Source: Bacillota bacterium
Lineage (GTDB): Bacteria; Bacillota; Sulfobacillia; Sulfobacillales; Sulfobacillaceae
Direction of reading: 5' to 3'
Assembly: GCA_021806205.1 (NCBI GenBank)
Contig: JAJZXX010000176.1
Coordinates: 1 to 64,000, forward strand
DNA: 64,000 nucleotides
The notes under the pieces: model-generated
Database searches by the model: none
Seen by the model: only the letters and a program-made list of their open reading frames with translations
What the model was told of the DNA's origin: nothing
Translations under genes and position numbers: made by a program
Shown: one piece after another, positions 42,048-50,513 of the stretch
Layout: the number at the start of each line of letters is the position of its first letter
Position numbering within the stretch: the first letter of the stretch is position 1

Positions 42048-42824
42048 ATGCTTAGAACCGATAGTGGGCTGAAGTATTTTAGCGGGGGACAAGGTATGGA
42101 AGCCGTCATCTGCCATCCCAGTCTAGGGCTGGGACGGTTTTTGTTTTATCGCATGCTGCCATCACTATCGCGGCGGTATCGCGTTTTTACCTATGACCCG
42201 CGTGGTATTGGAGACAATGAGGCCCTCGATCCGAGCCTTTCCGCCTGGGTGGAGGATGTCGGGCAACTAATGGAGATAGCCGATTGCCCCTGCCACTTGA
42301 TAGGAGTCTCGTTGGGGACCTGGGTGATGAGTCGGGCCGCCGTGGCCTGGCCGGACCGGATGGGCCGACTGGTGCTCATGGGTGCGACTAGAGAGTTTGA
42401 GGACGGCGTCCAACAAGTTCAAGCGCGCCGTCAGGAACTAAGCCAGACTCCCGGATCCATGGAGGATTTTGCCCGCCGTTATGCGGATAGTACCCTGGCG
42501 GACTTTGTGGATGGGGAATTGAAAGAGCAGCTTATTGTGGATATGACGACATGCGATCCCCAACGCTACTTAAGCGCGATGGCCGAAATTTACTTGACGA
42601 GCAATGCTGCGGTCTTTCCCCGGATCAAGGTCCCAACTCTAATTGTGGTGGGGACGCGAGATACCAGGACAAGCCCGGCTGACGCCGATGCAGCGGCGAG
42701 CCTGATACCGAAGAGTCAGGTCCGGGTCGTGCCCGATGCGGGCCATTTGGCACTGTTAGACCAACCACGCCGAATTCAGGATTTAGTGGAAGCTTTTTTG
42801 GCAACGGGGGAGCTCGATGTCTGA
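42048..42824 (+). CDS. Alpha/beta hydrolase
   Basis: This alpha/beta-hydrolase has its nucleophile elbow at LIGVSLGTWVMSRAAV (Ser near residue 88), an oxyanion-region HPSLGLGRFLFYRMLP instead of the usual HG, an acid at VGTRDTRTSPADADAA and the histidine in PDAGHLALLDQPRRI. Enol-lactone hydrolases and C-C hydrolases of aromatic degradation have this layout. The gene sits 11 nt after the CoA ligase and its last base abuts the sensor-kinase start. The substrate is unknown. Confidence 0.85.
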   Translation: MLRTDSGLKYFSGGQGMEAVICHPSLGLGRFLFYRMLPSLSRRYRVFTYDPRGIGDNEALDPSLSAWVEDVGQLMEIADCPCHLIGVSLGTWVMSRAAVAWPDRMGRLVLMGATREFEDGVQQVQARRQELSQTPGSMEDFARRYADSTLADFVDGELKEQLIVDMTTCDPQRYLSAMAEIYLTSNAAVFPRIKVPTLIVVGTRDTRTSPADADAAASLIPKSQVRVVPDAGHLALLDQPRRIQDLVEAFLATGELDV

Positions 42825-43717
42825 TGGAAGACCATCTGCGCACCGTATGGCTGAAAACGCTCACCATTGTGGGCCCTACGTTATTTGTGGCGGTCGGCGA
42901 GTTCGTGCGCGAAGTTTACTTACGCAAGCACTTGCCCCATTATATGGTGAGTGCCATTGCCGTGGCCACTACATTGGTGGCGGCGGTAGTCTTTTCTTGG
43001 TATATGTTCCGGGCCCTGGAGGGGTTGGAAACCGAGCGGCGCACGTTTAAAGAGGCGCTCTTATCGCTTAAGGAGCGGGAGCGGTTGGCACGCGAGATGC
43101 ACGATGGGTTGTCGCAAAATTTATCCGTGCTTAAGCTAGAAGCATACAAGCTTAAAGGATTGGTTCATGAGCAGCCAGAATTGTTAGAGACAATAGATAG
43201 CTTAGATAAGCTTATCAATCAAACCTATCTCGAAGTGCGTCAAACCTTGTATGATTTGAGGGCTAGCCAACGGCTGGATGAAGGGTTTTGGCCCACCATT
43301 GATCGCCAGATCCAAGAGTTTCGGCGTCAAACCGGGGTCGAGGTTGTGGTTCAATCGTCGATGGCATCTCAGGAGCCCTGGAGTCAACTGGCATCGGTGC
43401 ATATATTGCGGATAGTGCAAGAGGCCCTGACCAATGTGCGCAAGCATGCCGGGGCGAGTACGGTGGTGCTAACGTGCCGGGAAGCGGGCGTGGGGGTCGA
43501 ATTCACGATTCACGATGATGGATGCGGGTTTGCTGCGAGACCCACGGGGAGCGACGATCGGTACGGACTCTTCGTGATGCAGGAGCGTGCGGAATCGGTA
43601 GGGGGACGATTGCACGTGGAGAGTCAACCGGGTAAGGGCACGACCGTGACGTGGGTGGTTCCCCGGGAAGGGAGGCGCAATATCGGTGCCAAAGGCGCGG
43701 CTCATGTTGGTGGATGA
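42824..43717 (+). CDS. NarL/DegS-type sensor histidine kinase
   Basis: Two hydrophobic segments (about 9-28 and 42-62) with almost no loop between them lead into a coiled segment, then a HisKA_3 domain with phospho-acceptor His93 in REMHDGLSQNLSVLK. The ATPase has N-box QEALTNVRKHAGAS, G1 IHDDGCGF and RYGLFVMQERAESVGG. There is no extracytoplasmic sensing domain, so it probably senses membrane state or uses a partner. It overlaps the response-regulator gene by 32 nt. Confidence 0.93.
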   Translation: MEDHLRTVWLKTLTIVGPTLFVAVGEFVREVYLRKHLPHYMVSAIAVATTLVAAVVFSWYMFRALEGLETERRTFKEALLSLKERERLAREMHDGLSQNLSVLKLEAYKLKGLVHEQPELLETIDSLDKLINQTYLEVRQTLYDLRASQRLDEGFWPTIDRQIQEFRRQTGVEVVVQSSMASQEPWSQLASVHILRIVQEALTNVRKHAGASTVVLTCREAGVGVEFTIHDDGCGFAARPTGSDDRYGLFVMQERAESVGGRLHVESQPGKGTTVTWVVPREGRRNIGAKGAAHVGG

Positions 43718-44342
43718 TCATGTGCTGTTTCGCTCGTCGTTGGCTCAATTAATCGGCCAAGAGTCTGATCTGGCTGTGGTTGGGGTTGCTATAAGCGGCC
43801 ATGAGGCAGTTGCAAGGGTGCATGATATCCGACCGGATTTAGTGCTAATGGACATCAACATGCAGAACGGAGACGGCATATGGGCCACGCGTCTCCTTAA
43901 AGAGCAAGATCCTGACTTGAAGGTTTGCATGCTGACGGCTAGCGACGACGATGAGTTTTTGCTGGAGGCTATCCGCGCCGGCGCTCAAGGCTACCTCATC
44001 AAACACATGGATCCCCAAGAGTTTGTTCAAGAGATTCGGCGCCAACTGTATGGAGATCCCATTGTTTCTGAAGAGGTGGCCGCCAAAATTGTGCGGGCGG
44101 TTTCATCATCAGAGCGACCCAAGGAATGGGATGGCGACCCTCTGTCCGCATTTACCGCTAGAGAGACCGATGTTTTAAAGTGGGTGGGTCAGGGCAAAAC
44201 CAACCGCCAAATCGCCGAGATCCTGGGCATTGCCGAAAACACCGTTAAAAACCACCTACGCAACATTTTACAAAAACTTCACTTGGATAATCGGGTGCAA
44301 GTGGCCGCGTTTGCCATCCGGCGCGGGCTTGCGGACGATTAG
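43686..44342 (+). CDS. NarL/FixJ-family response regulator
   Basis: The receiver domain (1-120) has the acidic pair in LVDDHVLF, phospho-acceptor Asp56 in VLMDINMQNGDG and the Lys in GYLIKHMDP. The C-terminal LuxR-type HTH (about 150-210) includes FTARETDVLKWVGQGKTNRQ and AENTVKNHLRNILQKL. GTG 43686 lies within the kinase gene. It is the cognate partner of that kinase; likely targets are the surrounding hydroxylase or downstream respiratory genes (inference). Confidence 0.94.
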   Translation: MPKARLMLVDDHVLFRSSLAQLIGQESDLAVVGVAISGHEAVARVHDIRPDLVLMDINMQNGDGIWATRLLKEQDPDLKVCMLTASDDDEFLLEAIRAGAQGYLIKHMDPQEFVQEIRRQLYGDPIVSEEVAAKIVRAVSSSERPKEWDGDPLSAFTARETDVLKWVGQGKTNRQIAEILGIAENTVKNHLRNILQKLHLDNRVQVAAFAIRRGLADD

Positions 44343-44356
44343 AAGGAGGAGACGGC

Positions 44357-45109
44357 GTGGGGGATCGTGAGATGACGCTCACCGAGCATCTTACCGAACT
44401 GCGGCAACGCATCGTCATTATCGTTGCGACTGTCGGGGTGTTGTTCTTGGGGGGGTTCTGGGCGTCGCGCCCGGTCCTGCACTGGCTAGTCCAACGTGCC
44501 CACGTCAAGCATATTGTCGTGATCGGTGTTCCCGAGGCATTTTTCGCCTTAATCAAAGTGGACCTGATGATGTCGTTGGTGGTCGCGTCGCCCTTGATGC
44601 TGTATCAAATATCGGCTTTCGTTTTGCCTGGCCTGACGGATACGGAACGACGGGTGGTAGCCCTGGTGGTGGGTCCGGGTCTGGCCTTGTTTTTGGCTGG
44701 CATGGCCGGAGGGTTTTTTATCTTTGTGCCGTTGGTGTTGCACGTCATGCTTACCTTTGTGGGGCCCGGCGTGGGCGAGTTCTGGTCGTTGTCCAATTAT
44801 CTGAACTTTGTCATCTACCTCACCATTCCTTTTGGTTTTATGGCGGAACTGCCCTTGGTGTCGGGTGTCATGGCGCATTTGGGACTCATCCAGCCTTCTA
44901 TGTTTCGCCGCTATCGCCGGTACGCGATTGTCGTGGCTTTTCTCATCGCCGCAATTATTGCCCCGCCGGACGCTCTGTCCATGTTGGTCATCGGTTCCGC
45001 CATCTACCTGGTTTATGAGGTTAGTCACATGGTGGCGCGAATCTTTTACCGCCCGGATAGCGCCAGCACGGAGACTCTTCCGGAGCCTTGGGGCGAAAAT
45101 AATCCGTAG
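44357..45109 (+). CDS. tatC: Twin-arginine translocase subunit TatC
   Basis: This is a six-helix membrane protein that recognises RR signal peptides. LTEHLTELRQRI is the TatC N-terminal signature, followed by RPVLHWLVQRA, a large periplasmic loop and the conserved FIFVPLVLHVMLTFV; the SNYLNFVIYLTIPFGFMAELPL helix is also typical. GTG 44357 follows AGAAGGAGGAG. Length is 250 aa. No tatA/tatB gene is visible within the window. Its place after the two-component pair is unusual. Confidence 0.95.
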   Translation: MGDREMTLTEHLTELRQRIVIIVATVGVLFLGGFWASRPVLHWLVQRAHVKHIVVIGVPEAFFALIKVDLMMSLVVASPLMLYQISAFVLPGLTDTERRVVALVVGPGLALFLAGMAGGFFIFVPLVLHVMLTFVGPGVGEFWSLSNYLNFVIYLTIPFGFMAELPLVSGVMAHLGLIQPSMFRRYRRYAIVVAFLIAAIIAPPDALSMLVIGSAIYLVYEVSHMVARIFYRPDSASTETLPEPWGENNP

Positions 45110-45169
45110 GGTTATTTTAGATGGGTTGATGCCTTGTTAAATTCTCCTGGCCAATCCGAATACTTGCAC

Positions 45170-45198
45170 TTGGCAAGGAATTTGCCAACGGTTACACT
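45170..45198 (+). promoter_or_regulatory. Promoter with overlapping inverted-repeat operator
   Basis: TTGGCA (45170-45175), a 17-nt spacer and TACACT (45193-45198) form a good promoter 26 nt before ATG 45224. The -35 box is the left arm of a palindrome TTGGCAA-ggaat-TTGCCAA (45170-45188), placed where a repressor would block RNA polymerase. Confidence 0.65.
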
Positions 45199-45223
45199 GA
45201 CCAGGTGGAAGGAGGGACCTCGC

Positions 45224-47218
45224 ATGGGTGTCAATCATGTGCTCTTTATCGTTACCTTTATTTTTGCCCTATTATGGTTCGGATTATTAGTCCAGGAAAA
45301 ATGGAGCTATGTCATGCTGGGGCAGCCCGCGGACCGTAGTCAGAATAAGGGCCAGCGCTGGCGAAGCGTGGGCGTTTTCGTATTTGGTCAAAAGCGGTTG
45401 TTCAAAGACAAGTATTCCGGGCCTATGCATTTTGCGATTTTTTGGGGTTTTCTGATCCTAACGATCGGATCGGTGATTTTTCTCATCCGCGGTCTCTTTC
45501 CCTGGGTGGGAGGTCTAAGGGGGACACCGGAAGATGTCTTAAACGTGGCCACCGACATCATGGCCGTGGCCGTCTTGATTGCGCTTTTTATGGCAGCGTA
45601 CAAACGATATGTCATTCGGCCCAAACGGTTGGTGCGCAACTTTGATGCGTTGGCGGTCCTAATTCTGATCGCGATTGTGGTGCTGTCCGACGTCGCGATC
45701 GAGTCATTCGGATTAGCACTGCACCCCCATGCGGGTTGGGCGCCGATCGGCAGTCTCTTGGCAGCTTGGTTTCGAGGATTTGGCGTGGGACCGGACCGCA
45801 CGGGCGTATTGGTGGCCGACTGGATTAAATTACTCTCGTTGATGGGCTTTCTCGTCTATCTCCCTTACTCTAAGCACTTCCATTTGTTCGTCGCGCCTTT
45901 GAATATCTACCATCGCAATTTAGAGCCATTAGGCCGTCTGCCTAGTTTAGATTTGGAGGATGAACAAGCCGAGTCGTTTGGTGTCGGCCAAGTCACCGAT
46001 CTCACCTGGACGGATTTGATGGACGCCTACGCGTGTGTCCAGTGTGGTCGCTGTACGGAGCAATGTCCCGCCAATTACACGGACAAGCACCTTTCCCCTA
46101 AACAAATCATGGTGGACTTAAGGCATCAACTCGAGGCGGTCGGCCCGATTCTGAACACACCCGAGGCGGCGCGCACCCAAGCCGAGCAAGAGCGACTGGA
46201 ACTCCCGATGGCGGGAGGGGTCACCCCCGCCGAAGACTTGTGGGCGTGCACGACGTGCGGAGCCTGTGTGGAAGCCTGCCCAGTCTTTGATGAGCATGTC
46301 GTCAAGATTGTCGGGATGCGCAGGCACCTGGTATTAACCCAGGGGGAAATGCCTGATGAAGCCCAAATGTTCTTTAAAAATGTGGAGAACGCCGGCAATC
46401 CCTGGGGCCTGGGGTTAGATAAGCGGCAGCAGTTCGCCCAGGAATTGGGGATTAAAGACCTATCGCGGGGCGAGACAGCCGAGGTTCTGTATTGGATGGG
46501 ATGCGCGGCCACCTATGATGATCGGGCCCGCAAGGTAGCTCAGGCGACGGTGAACCTCATGAAATCGGCGAACATCGATGTCGGCGTGTTGGGCGCCCGC
46601 GAGACCTGCAATGGGGAAGCAGCCCGGCGTATGGGCAACGAATATCTCTTTCAGACGCTGGCGCAGCAGAACGTGGAAACGCTCAACGATTTGGGTGTCA
46701 AGACGATTGTCACTACTTGCCCCCATTGCTTTAACACGCTGAAGAACGAATACCCATTCTTTGGGGGAGAATATGAGGTCATTCATCATAGTGAATATCT
46801 ATCGCGGCTAGTGGCACAAGGACAGTTAACCCCACATGGGAACGACACTGTAGCGACGGTTACCTATCACGACTCGTGCTACTTAGGGCGGTACAACGAC
46901 ATCTTTGACGAACCCCGCGACGTGTTAAAGTCGGTTCCCGGCCTGAACATGGTCGAGATGGATCGCAATCGCGAAAAGAGCTTTTGCTGCGGGGCCGGCG
47001 GTGGTCGCATGTGGATGGAAGAAAAGGTAGGTCAGAAGATTAACCAAGCGCGAACCGAACAGGCCTTGGCGACCGGTGCGGGCACGATTGCGACGGCATG
47101 CCCCTTTTGCCTAACCATGATGCGCGACGGAGTCCAATCCCTCGGAGCGGAAGAGACCGTTCAGGTAAAGGACTTCTCGGAAATATTGGCGGAGAATATT
47201 TTGCCCATGGCGCACTAG
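45224..47218 (+). CDS. Membrane-bound Fe-S oxidoreductase, ETF:menaquinone oxidoreductase-like (YwjF/HdrD family)
   Basis: The N-terminal 240 residues form a NarI-like cytochrome b domain with several membrane helices and His residues in KYSGPMHFAIFWGF and KHFHLFVAPLN. Two [4Fe-4S] motifs follow (CVQCGRCTEQCPAN, CTTCGACVEACPV) and then two CCG-type domains, the first with a variant ETCNGEAARRMG, the second with FCCGAGGGRMW. This is the layout of YwjF/DUF224 proteins, proposed to pass electrons from ETF (fatty-acid oxidation) to menaquinone. I use ATG 45224 with AAGGAGG; the ORF-track start at 45134 crosses the promoter. Length is 664 aa. It has its own promoter-operator. Confidence 0.88.
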   Translation: MGVNHVLFIVTFIFALLWFGLLVQEKWSYVMLGQPADRSQNKGQRWRSVGVFVFGQKRLFKDKYSGPMHFAIFWGFLILTIGSVIFLIRGLFPWVGGLRGTPEDVLNVATDIMAVAVLIALFMAAYKRYVIRPKRLVRNFDALAVLILIAIVVLSDVAIESFGLALHPHAGWAPIGSLLAAWFRGFGVGPDRTGVLVADWIKLLSLMGFLVYLPYSKHFHLFVAPLNIYHRNLEPLGRLPSLDLEDEQAESFGVGQVTDLTWTDLMDAYACVQCGRCTEQCPANYTDKHLSPKQIMVDLRHQLEAVGPILNTPEAARTQAEQERLELPMAGGVTPAEDLWACTTCGACVEACPVFDEHVVKIVGMRRHLVLTQGEMPDEAQMFFKNVENAGNPWGLGLDKRQQFAQELGIKDLSRGETAEVLYWMGCAATYDDRARKVAQATVNLMKSANIDVGVLGARETCNGEAARRMGNEYLFQTLAQQNVETLNDLGVKTIVTTCPHCFNTLKNEYPFFGGEYEVIHHSEYLSRLVAQGQLTPHGNDTVATVTYHDSCYLGRYNDIFDEPRDVLKSVPGLNMVEMDRNREKSFCCGAGGGRMWMEEKVGQKINQARTEQALATGAGTIATACPFCLTMMRDGVQSLGAEETVQVKDFSEILAENILPMAH

Positions 47219-47380
47219 GCGATTGGCGGAGAACGACTTCGGGGGAATTTCAGGCGTCGGCTTGAAGCACTCTGTAGGGCATTGTATAAGGCGATGGGGC
47301 TGGCACATAAGTATACGTATGTGAGGCATGAAACTTAGACTCGGCTCGATCTGAGCGAGAAATTCCTTGGCATAAATAAT

Positions 47381-47407
47381 GGGCACCGCCCGGTGAGGGC
47401 GATGCCC
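47381..47407 (-). terminator. Terminator of the GH18 gene
   Basis: On the minus strand GGGCATCGCCC-tcacc-GGGCGGTGCCC forms an 11-bp stem with one mismatch, followed by ATTATTTAT, 22 nt after the gene's stop codon. It may also serve the converging oxidoreductase gene. Confidence 0.65.
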
Positions 47408-47428
47408 TGGTTACCGTGATGCGAGGAA

Positions 47429-48541
47429 CTACGGTTGTCGGCCGATGTTTTTCGCCAACTCGTGGTAGATGGCGGGGGTTGCGTAACCAACCTGCCACAA
47501 CGCTATGCCCGCGAGATGGTTATTTTTCGCCAAGGAAATTTTTTGGCGGATGCTCTTGCGATTTTCCCACCAGTACACATGACTACCGATATGGGCTGTC
47601 TCCTCTTGGTAGCGGCTATTCCACGTCGCCTTGGACTTAAGCGCCGGCGTCACGGATTGGTAGGGAATCGTAATCGCGCTGGTGCTGCCGGTGGTCCATT
47701 CATACCCGTACAGCGCGACCCCTAGATAGATTTTGGATGGCGGCACAAGAGACTTAAGCCGGGCAATGAGACTTTTGTCCCAGTTCAAGGCCGCGACGGG
47801 CCCCGGCGCGGTGCCATCGCCATGTTCGTCATACGTCATCAACTGAAATTGGCTCACTTCTGGTGCCAGGGCCTTGAAGTTGTATGCGCCCCCGGAGTGC
47901 GGCACGACGGCTAAAATAATCGTGTCGGTGTGGGGCAGCGTATCGTGCAGCTCGGTCATAAATAGAGTGAGGTCACGGCTGAGCCGGGTGTGGGGCGGCT
48001 CGAAGTCTATATCGACTCCTTGGTAGTGGTTAGTCGTCACCAGATGGTCAATACTGGTTACCGCAGCTCTGCGGGTCGCCGCCGTGCTTAAGAATGTCTG
48101 CTTGCCAGTGGTATCATTGACCAGGGGCAAGATGGGGATCTTCAGCTTTGCGGCTTCGGCCAGCAGGGGAGCATCTTTGTGCGCGGTGAGCATGCCGCTT
48201 GCCGTAGTCGAATACAACAGCGGGGATAGGAAGGTTAAGGAATGGCCCCACGCCCCCAAGGATGTCGGGGGAAGCGCCTTGTGATGGGCCCAGTAACCTA
48301 TCACCTTCAGTTTCGTGGAGCTGGCTGTGGCCCCAGTTTTACCCTTGCCTTTCACACCCGGGACCGCCTTACCCGTCGTGCCAGGTTTTTTCGTGTGGCC
48401 GGTACCCGTCTTTTTGGGGTGGCGTACAGTCGTTGTCTTTGCGGGCCCCTGGCTCTTGGGAGAGGCGTGGCCAATACTGCCGCACCCGGCGGCTACTAGT
48501 AGGGATGCTATGCTGACTGCTGGAACTAGTCGAAAATTCAT
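47429..48541 (-). CDS. GH18 (chitinase-like) lipoprotein
   Basis: A lipoprotein signal (VAAGC, Cys20) is followed by a basic Lys/Thr/Gly/Pro-rich linker (about 30-75) and a glycoside hydrolase family 18 barrel. The catalytic DxxDxDxE motif appears as YQGVDIDFEPP (glutamate near 180), and LGVALYGYEWTTG and GIALWQVGYATP are typical of YaaH/YdhD-like spore or cell-wall glucosaminidases. ATG 48541 has GAGGTG 7 nt upstream. It is expected on the outer membrane face, acting on N-acetylglucosamine polymers. There is no LysM domain. Confidence 0.88.
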   Translation of the reverse strand: MNFRLVPAVSIASLLVAAGCGSIGHASPKSQGPAKTTTVRHPKKTGTGHTKKPGTTGKAVPGVKGKGKTGATASSTKLKVIGYWAHHKALPPTSLGAWGHSLTFLSPLLYSTTASGMLTAHKDAPLLAEAAKLKIPILPLVNDTTGKQTFLSTAATRRAAVTSIDHLVTTNHYQGVDIDFEPPHTRLSRDLTLFMTELHDTLPHTDTIILAVVPHSGGAYNFKALAPEVSQFQLMTYDEHGDGTAPGPVAALNWDKSLIARLKSLVPPSKIYLGVALYGYEWTTGSTSAITIPYQSVTPALKSKATWNSRYQEETAHIGSHVYWWENRKSIRQKISLAKNNHLAGIALWQVGYATPAIYHELAKNIGRQP

Positions 48542-48637
48542 CGACAATCACCTCAGAGTCAGTGTTTGTCCGAACAAGCCGGTCTATGTAGCATCACCAA
48601 AGGAATCTGGCGGGAATCTTCTCCGCGTCTTCCAAAA

Positions 48638-49028
48638 TTAGGATTCGCGGGCCTTAAGCCATAATGTTTCGTCCAACACCATGCCGCGGGGATGGTGTCG
48701 AAATCCTAAGGACTCATAAAAACCATCCTGACCTTCTGCCGCAAAGAGAGCTATAAAGGACAAGCCTCGTCCCAAAAAGGGGTTCCACGCAACGGGCCTT
48801 TATTTGGCGTCCGAGGCCGCGCCCCTGATAGGCGGGATCGACGATGACATCGATATCCAACTCGTTGAACGTCGATTCTTCCTGCTCCAGATATCGAATC
48901 CCATAGCGTTCGCACAGGTTCTCCAGTTGGTGGCGGAGTTGCCCATACGAAATCTGCGTGAAGTTTTGATGGCTTCCGTGGGCCATGGTTATTTTGCGCC
49001 TCCAATCCGGGTTGTACCCGACGGTCAC
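48638..49028 (-). pseudogene. GNAT acetyltransferase, frameshifted
   Basis: The minus-strand frame from the ORF track reads DIDVIVDPAYQGRGLGRQI, the acetyl-CoA binding motif of GNAT enzymes, then degrades. The expected C-terminus continues in another frame as LSFIALFAAEGQDGFYESLG and ends VLDETLWLKARES with a stop at 48638. The N-terminal third is not recognisable. One frameshift near 48775 separates the halves, so no functional protein is expected. The 5' limit is approximate. Confidence 0.7.
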
Positions 49029-49588
49029 CCGAAATGCTCGGCATCAAATCCAGGAGGATTCTGTGATGCCGTTATCCTTACCCGAACATTAGGCCTTTTT
49101 ACGCGAGCTTGCCGCGCAATGCCGACAGGCCCCGAAACGAGAATCTCATCGACCAGGTTCAAACGCTCTGCGGATACAACCGCCTCTATGCCCTCTGTGC
49201 GGCCGGGCATCCGCAGCGTTCAGCGTTCTAGTCTGCCATGATGATCGGGATCACCTTAGTGCCATGGCGGATAGGATACCTATTGTTCTCGCTACTTGGC
49301 GTGGGGGACTTTTATGTCTTTTTCACGGCAGTTCCGGGCGGTTTTACTGCTTTTTTTAGAGCCAGGGAAGATAATAGACTGGTGAAAAAGCGGGAAGAAC
49401 CTTGTTTTGAGGCCTTGCGGTCGCTGTGTGACGGCGACCAATCGGTTAATCACAAGGGGCGCCTTGACGCCGAGGTTTCCCATCCGAGTGCGTCGACAAA
49501 TTTAAACATTGAAGTACATAACTGCATGGATAAGGTATGAATGGCTCTGGCCCAGGGGGAAATCAGATTGGTGAAAGGGGTGTCCACA
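49029..49588. other. Gene-poor stretch with an orphan terminator-like hairpin
   Basis: No ORF here resembles a family. One short plus-strand frame, ENLIDQVQTLCGYNRLYALC, ending at a stop near 49230, looks like a gene tail but I cannot place it. At 49328-49357 GCAGT and ACTGC pair across a 13-nt loop and are followed by seven T, a terminator-like shape without an obvious upstream gene. The stretch, with the neighbouring broken GNAT gene, looks like decaying DNA. Confidence 0.4.
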
Positions 49589-50071
49589 ATGCATCGCATA
49601 CTCTTGGCGGTTGATGGGCGCCGCGAGTCGTATCAGGCTGCATTGACGGTTCGAGACTGGATGCGCCGCGACAGGAATCTCGAAGTTGCAGCGTTGTATG
49701 TGACCGAGATTATCTTCGGTACTCGATTCGGAGGCGGGCCGGTAGTAGGGATGGCTCATGAACGTGAAATGGTTGAGGAAATCCGAGGACAGTTGGAGCA
49801 TGAAATCTATCGAGGCCTACGCGGCCGGATACAGTTTGTGCGCGTAGCTGGACTCTCGGTTGCGGATATGATTTGTAGAGTTGCGGTCAGTAAGGAGTGC
49901 GACACGATAGTGTTAGGAAGCAAAGCGCCGCGCGGCCTCTGGCGTTTTCTGGGCGGCGGCGTTACCCAGAATGTGCTCAAGAAGGCGCCCGTCTCGGTTT
50001 TCGTTGTGAGAGCGAAGGCGGCTGACCATGTGCGGCCAGTGCCGCTGAGGGGCCCCCACCAGGCCGGTTAG
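49589..50071 (+). CDS. Universal stress protein (UspA family)
   Basis: HRILLAVDGRRESYQAALTV at the start and CDTIVLGSKAPRGLWRFLGG with VTQNVLKKAPVSVFVVR at the end are the Usp alpha/beta layout. The GxxGxxxxxxxxG ATP-loop is altered (GSKAPRGLWRFLGGG), so ATP binding is uncertain. I use ATG 49589 with AAAGGGG upstream; the ORF-track ATG 49541 lacks a site. Length is 160 aa. It stands alone between gene-poor stretches. Confidence 0.85.
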   Translation: MHRILLAVDGRRESYQAALTVRDWMRRDRNLEVAALYVTEIIFGTRFGGGPVVGMAHEREMVEEIRGQLEHEIYRGLRGRIQFVRVAGLSVADMICRVAVSKECDTIVLGSKAPRGLWRFLGGGVTQNVLKKAPVSVFVVRAKAADHVRPVPLRGPHQAG

Positions 50072-50466
50072 AAATCAGACGCCTACCACAATAGGGGAGG
50101 GCTCGGTCCGTGTGGTCCGCGATGTCAAGGTACGAGGCAACCTGCCGCGGGTCTTTGTTACCTTTCTGACTTGGGAAGCGTATTCCTGCTTTATGGGAGC
50201 GACGCCTAGGCCATCTTTTTTAGCTTTTACGTGGCTTGGGGTGCGACCGCCGCTGATCTCTGACAGCCTATAGGCGCGCGGCTCTTATGAAATCGCCGAA
50301 GCGGGGCCTCATCCGATTCCACGCGGCCTGACAGTACGAGAACTGTCAGATTAAGTGGAAGCCAGGATCGGACAGCCGGTGTTTTTTCGACATTGACGAT
50401 GTCCAATATGGCGCACTCCCAACCTACATCCCGTGTCGGGTATGTGCTATCCAAGGCAAGCATTTA
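50072..50466. other. Intergenic stretch with a perfect stem-loop
   Basis: This roughly 400-nt gap has no supportable gene. It contains CTGACAGT-acgaga-ACTGTCAG (50338-50359), a perfect 8-bp inverted repeat without a T-run. The minus-strand ORF 50227-50463 crosses it and resembles nothing I recognise. Confidence 0.5.
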
Positions 50467-50495
50467 TTGTGGGTGTAAGACCCCTAGGCTATAAT
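50467..50495 (+). promoter_or_regulatory. Promoter of the DUF881/TCA gene set
   Basis: TTGTGG (50467-50472), a 17-nt spacer and a perfect TATAAT (50490-50495) lie 19 nt before ATG 50514. Confidence 0.65.
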
Positions 50496-50513
50496 GACCC
50501 TGAGGTGTTGAGT

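Noticed and set aside
48804-49241. 145-aa plus-strand ORF
   Set aside because: Antisense to the GNAT relic; composition is that of a random frame.
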